A stretch of DNA of 64,000 nt from Sphingopyxis sp. (GTDB lineage Bacteria > Pseudomonadota > Alphaproteobacteria > Sphingomonadales > Sphingomonadaceae), in NCBI GenBank assembly GCA_016463225.1, contig JAEMRT010000017.1, positions 1 to 64,000 on the forward strand, given 5' to 3'. A model generated the notes under the pieces. It did no database searches, had not been told where the DNA came from, and saw nothing but the letters and a program-made list of their open reading frames with translations. Of the stretch, positions 61,660 through 64,000 are shown in pieces. The position numbers and the translations under genes are program-made. Position 1 is the first letter of the stretch; each line of letters opens with the position of its first letter.

Positions 61660-64000
61660 ATGCAAGCTGTGGGTTGGGCGGCGCTCGCGGTTGCGGTGCT
61701 CGCCGTGCCGCAAGCACGGGCGACCGAGGCGTCGCCGCAAGCTTCGCTCGACCGCTTTGCCGAAACCCTGGGCTATCGGCTGGAAACCGTCGACAACCGG
61801 CCAAGCTGCCCGGCCGGCATCGACGGCTGTTTCCTGACCACGATTACGCTGACGATCCCTGATGCGTTGCCCGATGCGCTGCCGACCAACGGCCTCGCGC
61901 TCTATTTCAGCTTCGTCAATCAGCTGCCGCTTGTCGAAAGCGACATCTTTGCGCATCGGCACATCAATGGCGACGTTCAGCAACTGACGCTGAAACCGGG
62001 GGTGACGCTGCGCGCCGGCGCGAAACATGAAATCAGGCTATGGGGGGTCGGCGCCAATTTCTCCAGGGCATTTGCGATGCCCAACGCCTATCTGATTGCC
62101 GAAGGGCTGAAGCCGCGGACGATCGCGGCGACGCGCGCGGTGATCGACCCTGATACCGGCCTCGAAGCCCTGCCGTTCGTCGCGCCGATGACCGACGAGG
62201 CGCGGCTGGCGACCAAGAGCGATGCCGACCAGACCCGCTGGCTGACCGCCGAACGCGCCTTTGTCGCGCAAGCCGGGCGACAGGCGCGCGCTGCTTCCGG
62301 GGTGGCGATCCTGCCGAAGCCCATTGAGGCGGTGCAGGGAAAACAGTCATCGGTCGATTTGGGCCGGGGCGTTTCGGTGACGCTGCATGGCGTTGAGCGG
62401 GCCGCCGTCGCGCCGGCACTGGCGGCGCTGGGTGTGGCCGAGAGCGGCGCGCTACCGCTGACGATCCGCGTCGATGCCGCGGCCGTCACAAAGCCCGAAG
62501 GCTATGTGCTCGACGTCAAGGCGTCGGGCATCGCGATCACCGCGCGCGATGCGGCGGGCGCAAGCCACGCGCTGCGCTCGCTTGCGCAGCAAGCGGCGTT
62601 TGAACCGAGCCGGATGAAGCCGCTGTGGGTGGTGGACGCCCCCGAATATGGTTTTCGCGGGCTGCACATCGACCTGGGTCGCAATTTCCACGACCGCGAC
62701 CAGATATTGAAACTGGTCGAGGCGATGGCGGCGTATAAGCTGAACAAGCTGCACCTTCACCTCGCCGACGACGAAGGATGGCGAATTGCGATTCCGGCGC
62801 TGCCCGAACTGGCCGAGATCGGCTCGAAACGGTGCCACGATTTGCCAGAAGCAACGTGCCTGCTGCCGCAGCTCGGTGCCGGTCCTGACGGGACGGGCGG
62901 CGTCAACGGCTATCTGACCACCAGCGACTATGTTGCGATCGTGCAGGCCGCAGCGGCGCGGCAGATCGAAGTGATTCCGTCGATCGACATGCCGGGCCAC
63001 AGCCGCGCGGCGATCAGGGCGATGGAGGTTCGCCACGCGCGCCTGCTGACCGCGGGCAAGACGGCGGAGGCGGACGCCTATCGCCTGATCGATCCGGCGG
63101 ACACGACCGAATATCGCAGCATCCAGCATTATAACGACAATACGCTCAACGTCTGCCTGCCCGCGACCTATCGCTTCGTCGATACGGTTGTCGATGCGCT
63201 CGCCGCGATGCACCAACAGGCGGGCACGCCGCTCCAGACCTTCCATCTCGGCGCCGACGAAACCGCGGGGGCGTGGGTGAAATCGCCCGCGTGCCAGGCG
63301 ATGATCGCCGAAAATGGCGGCGACGCGGGCAAGCTCGCCCCGCGCTTCATCGAGCGGGTGGCGAACCGCCTTGCCGCCAAAGGGCTGCGCACCGGCGGCT
63401 GGAGCGACGGCATGGGGCATACCGACGCCACGAAGATGCCCAAAAATGTCCAGACGAACATCTGGGGCGTGCTCCACACCGGCGCGATCCGCGAGGCGCA
63501 TGACCAGTTGAACCGCGGCTGGGATGTGGTGCTGTCGATCCCCGACCTTGGCTATTTCGACATGCCCTATGCGCCGCATCCGGACGAGAGCGGTTACCAT
63601 TGGGCCTCGCGCGGGGTCGATGAATATCAGGTTTTCGGCTTCATGCCCGGCAATTTGCCGGCCAATGCCGCGACGATCCGCAACACCCGGGCCGAGGGCA
63701 AGGCGATCGCGGACGAGCCGGCGCTGCAACCGGGACGCCGGATCGCGGGTGTGCAGGGACAATTGTGGAGCGAGACAACCCGCACCGATGCGCAGGTCGA
63801 TTACATGCTGTTTCCGCGCCTGCTCGCGCTGGCCGAACGGGCATGGAGTCCGGCGACATGGACCCCTGCCTATCAGTCCGGCGCGCGCTATGAATGGGGC
63901 GACAAACGCGTCGATGCCGCCAAGCTCCGGTCGGGCTGGCAGGATTTTGCCGGGCGCGCCGCTGCGCAGCTGCCGATGCTCGACAAAATGGGCGTCGCGT
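61660..64000 (+). CDS. GH20 beta-N-acetylhexosaminidase (chitobiase type), 3' end outside window
   Basis: The frame opens at ATG 61660 after acgggag and runs without a stop to the last base, 780 codons, so the ORF track missed it. It has a signal peptide (ALAVAVLAVPQARATEA), a chitobiase N-terminal carbohydrate-binding domain (ITLTIPDALPDALPTNGLALYFSFVNQLP), a GH20b domain (GYVLDVKASGIAITARDAAGASHALRSLAQ), and the GH20 barrel (GFRGLHIDLGRNFHDRDQILKLVEAMAAYKLNKLHLHLADDEGWRI; catalytic Asp-Glu in TFHLGADETAGAW; QGQLWSETTRT). It cuts terminal GlcNAc from chitobiose-like oligosaccharides in the periplasm or outside, feeding the PTS genes. Confidence 0.95.
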   Translation, partial: MQAVGWAALAVAVLAVPQARATEASPQASLDRFAETLGYRLETVDNRPSCPAGIDGCFLTTITLTIPDALPDALPTNGLALYFSFVNQLPLVESDIFAHRHINGDVQQLTLKPGVTLRAGAKHEIRLWGVGANFSRAFAMPNAYLIAEGLKPRTIAATRAVIDPDTGLEALPFVAPMTDEARLATKSDADQTRWLTAERAFVAQAGRQARAASGVAILPKPIEAVQGKQSSVDLGRGVSVTLHGVERAAVAPALAALGVAESGALPLTIRVDAAAVTKPEGYVLDVKASGIAITARDAAGASHALRSLAQQAAFEPSRMKPLWVVDAPEYGFRGLHIDLGRNFHDRDQILKLVEAMAAYKLNKLHLHLADDEGWRIAIPALPELAEIGSKRCHDLPEATCLLPQLGAGPDGTGGVNGYLTTSDYVAIVQAAAARQIEVIPSIDMPGHSRAAIRAMEVRHARLLTAGKTAEADAYRLIDPADTTEYRSIQHYNDNTLNVCLPATYRFVDTVVDALAAMHQQAGTPLQTFHLGADETAGAWVKSPACQAMIAENGGDAGKLAPRFIERVANRLAAKGLRTGGWSDGMGHTDATKMPKNVQTNIWGVLHTGAIREAHDQLNRGWDVVLSIPDLGYFDMPYAPHPDESGYHWASRGVDEYQVFGFMPGNLPANAATIRNTRAEGKAIADEPALQPGRRIAGVQGQLWSETTRTDAQVDYMLFPRLLALAERAWSPATWTPAYQSGARYEWGDKRVDAAKLRSGWQDFAGRAAAQLPMLDKMGVA

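Noticed and set aside
1-64000. CRISPR array, insertion sequences, integrase, rRNA genes
   Set aside because: No regularly spaced repeats, transposase or recombinase motifs or rRNA sequence were seen on either strand.

Overview
The window is high-GC DNA from an alphaproteobacterium of the Sphingomonadales, most likely a Sphingopyxis-like sphingomonad. This rests on gene content rather than any database search: a murB-ddl-ftsQ-ftsA-ftsZ order followed by a TPR/SPOR lipid-envelope protein, split glycine decarboxylase (gcvPA/gcvPB), several TonB-dependent receptors, DUF938 and ABA4-like (DUF4281) genes, and palindromic intergenic repeats. No rRNA, CRISPR array, transposase or integrase was recognised.

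Layout. (1) 1-9.1 kb: core cell-wall and division genes murB (5'-truncated by the window edge), ddl, ftsQ, ftsA and ftsZ, then a SPOR-domain protein, a dGTPase-like HD protein and a small NAD(P)-binding protein. Most junctions are 1-8 bp overlaps, so this is tightly coupled. (2) 9.1-16.9 kb: a tandem glycine riboswitch leads gcvT-gcvH, then a palindromic repeat and a glycosyltransferase-like gene, then gcvPA-gcvPB and a tail of small membrane proteins (three-helix protein, TMEM175-like, ABA4-like) and a DUF938 methyltransferase. (3) 16.9-20.6 kb: an acyl-CoA synthetase, a long inverted repeat, a glutathione S-transferase and an EamA transporter broken by an in-frame amber codon, then tRNA-Trp(CCA).

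(4) 20.6-53.3 kb is accessory in character. It begins with a disaccharide-phosphorolysis locus: LacI regulator, a single-chain GH65 phosphorylase/beta-phosphoglucomutase fusion, TonB receptor and MFS permease. Next comes a 5'-deleted siderophore-type TonB receptor. A D-amino-acid/peptide block follows: RidA, a DSD1-type D-serine dehydratase-like enzyme, HAD hydrolase, HypT-like LysR, S9 peptidase, penicillin-acylase-family Ntn hydrolase, M20 amidohydrolase, AbgT permease, large TonB receptor and a second, paralogous LysR. It ends with an isopropylmalate-isomerase-like pair (leuC/leuD homologues without leuA or leuB), a haloacetate-dehalogenase-like hydrolase, an AraC regulator and a YadA-type trimeric adhesin. 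The segment closes at a decayed copy of the tRNA-Trp gene that shares an identical 21-bp upstream flank with the intact one.

(5) 53.3-64 kb: an SMR exporter (SugE/Gdx type) and a complete N-acetylglucosamine/chitobiose locus: PTS EIICB (with a second, Cys-less IIB-like domain), a fused EIIA-HPr-EI, NagA, a SIS-type glucosamine-6-phosphate deaminase, a GntR regulator and a divergent exported GH20 beta-hexosaminidase. The hexosaminidase is still open at the right window edge and so is missing from the supplied ORF track.

How it works together: the nag genes form an intact path from chitooligosaccharide cleavage through PTS uptake to fructose-6-phosphate. The GH65 locus similarly pairs outer-membrane capture, inner-membrane transport, phosphorolysis and conversion of beta-glucose-1-phosphate. 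The peptide block looks like a scavenging route for acylated or D-amino-acid-containing compounds; that assignment is inference from families and neighbourhood.
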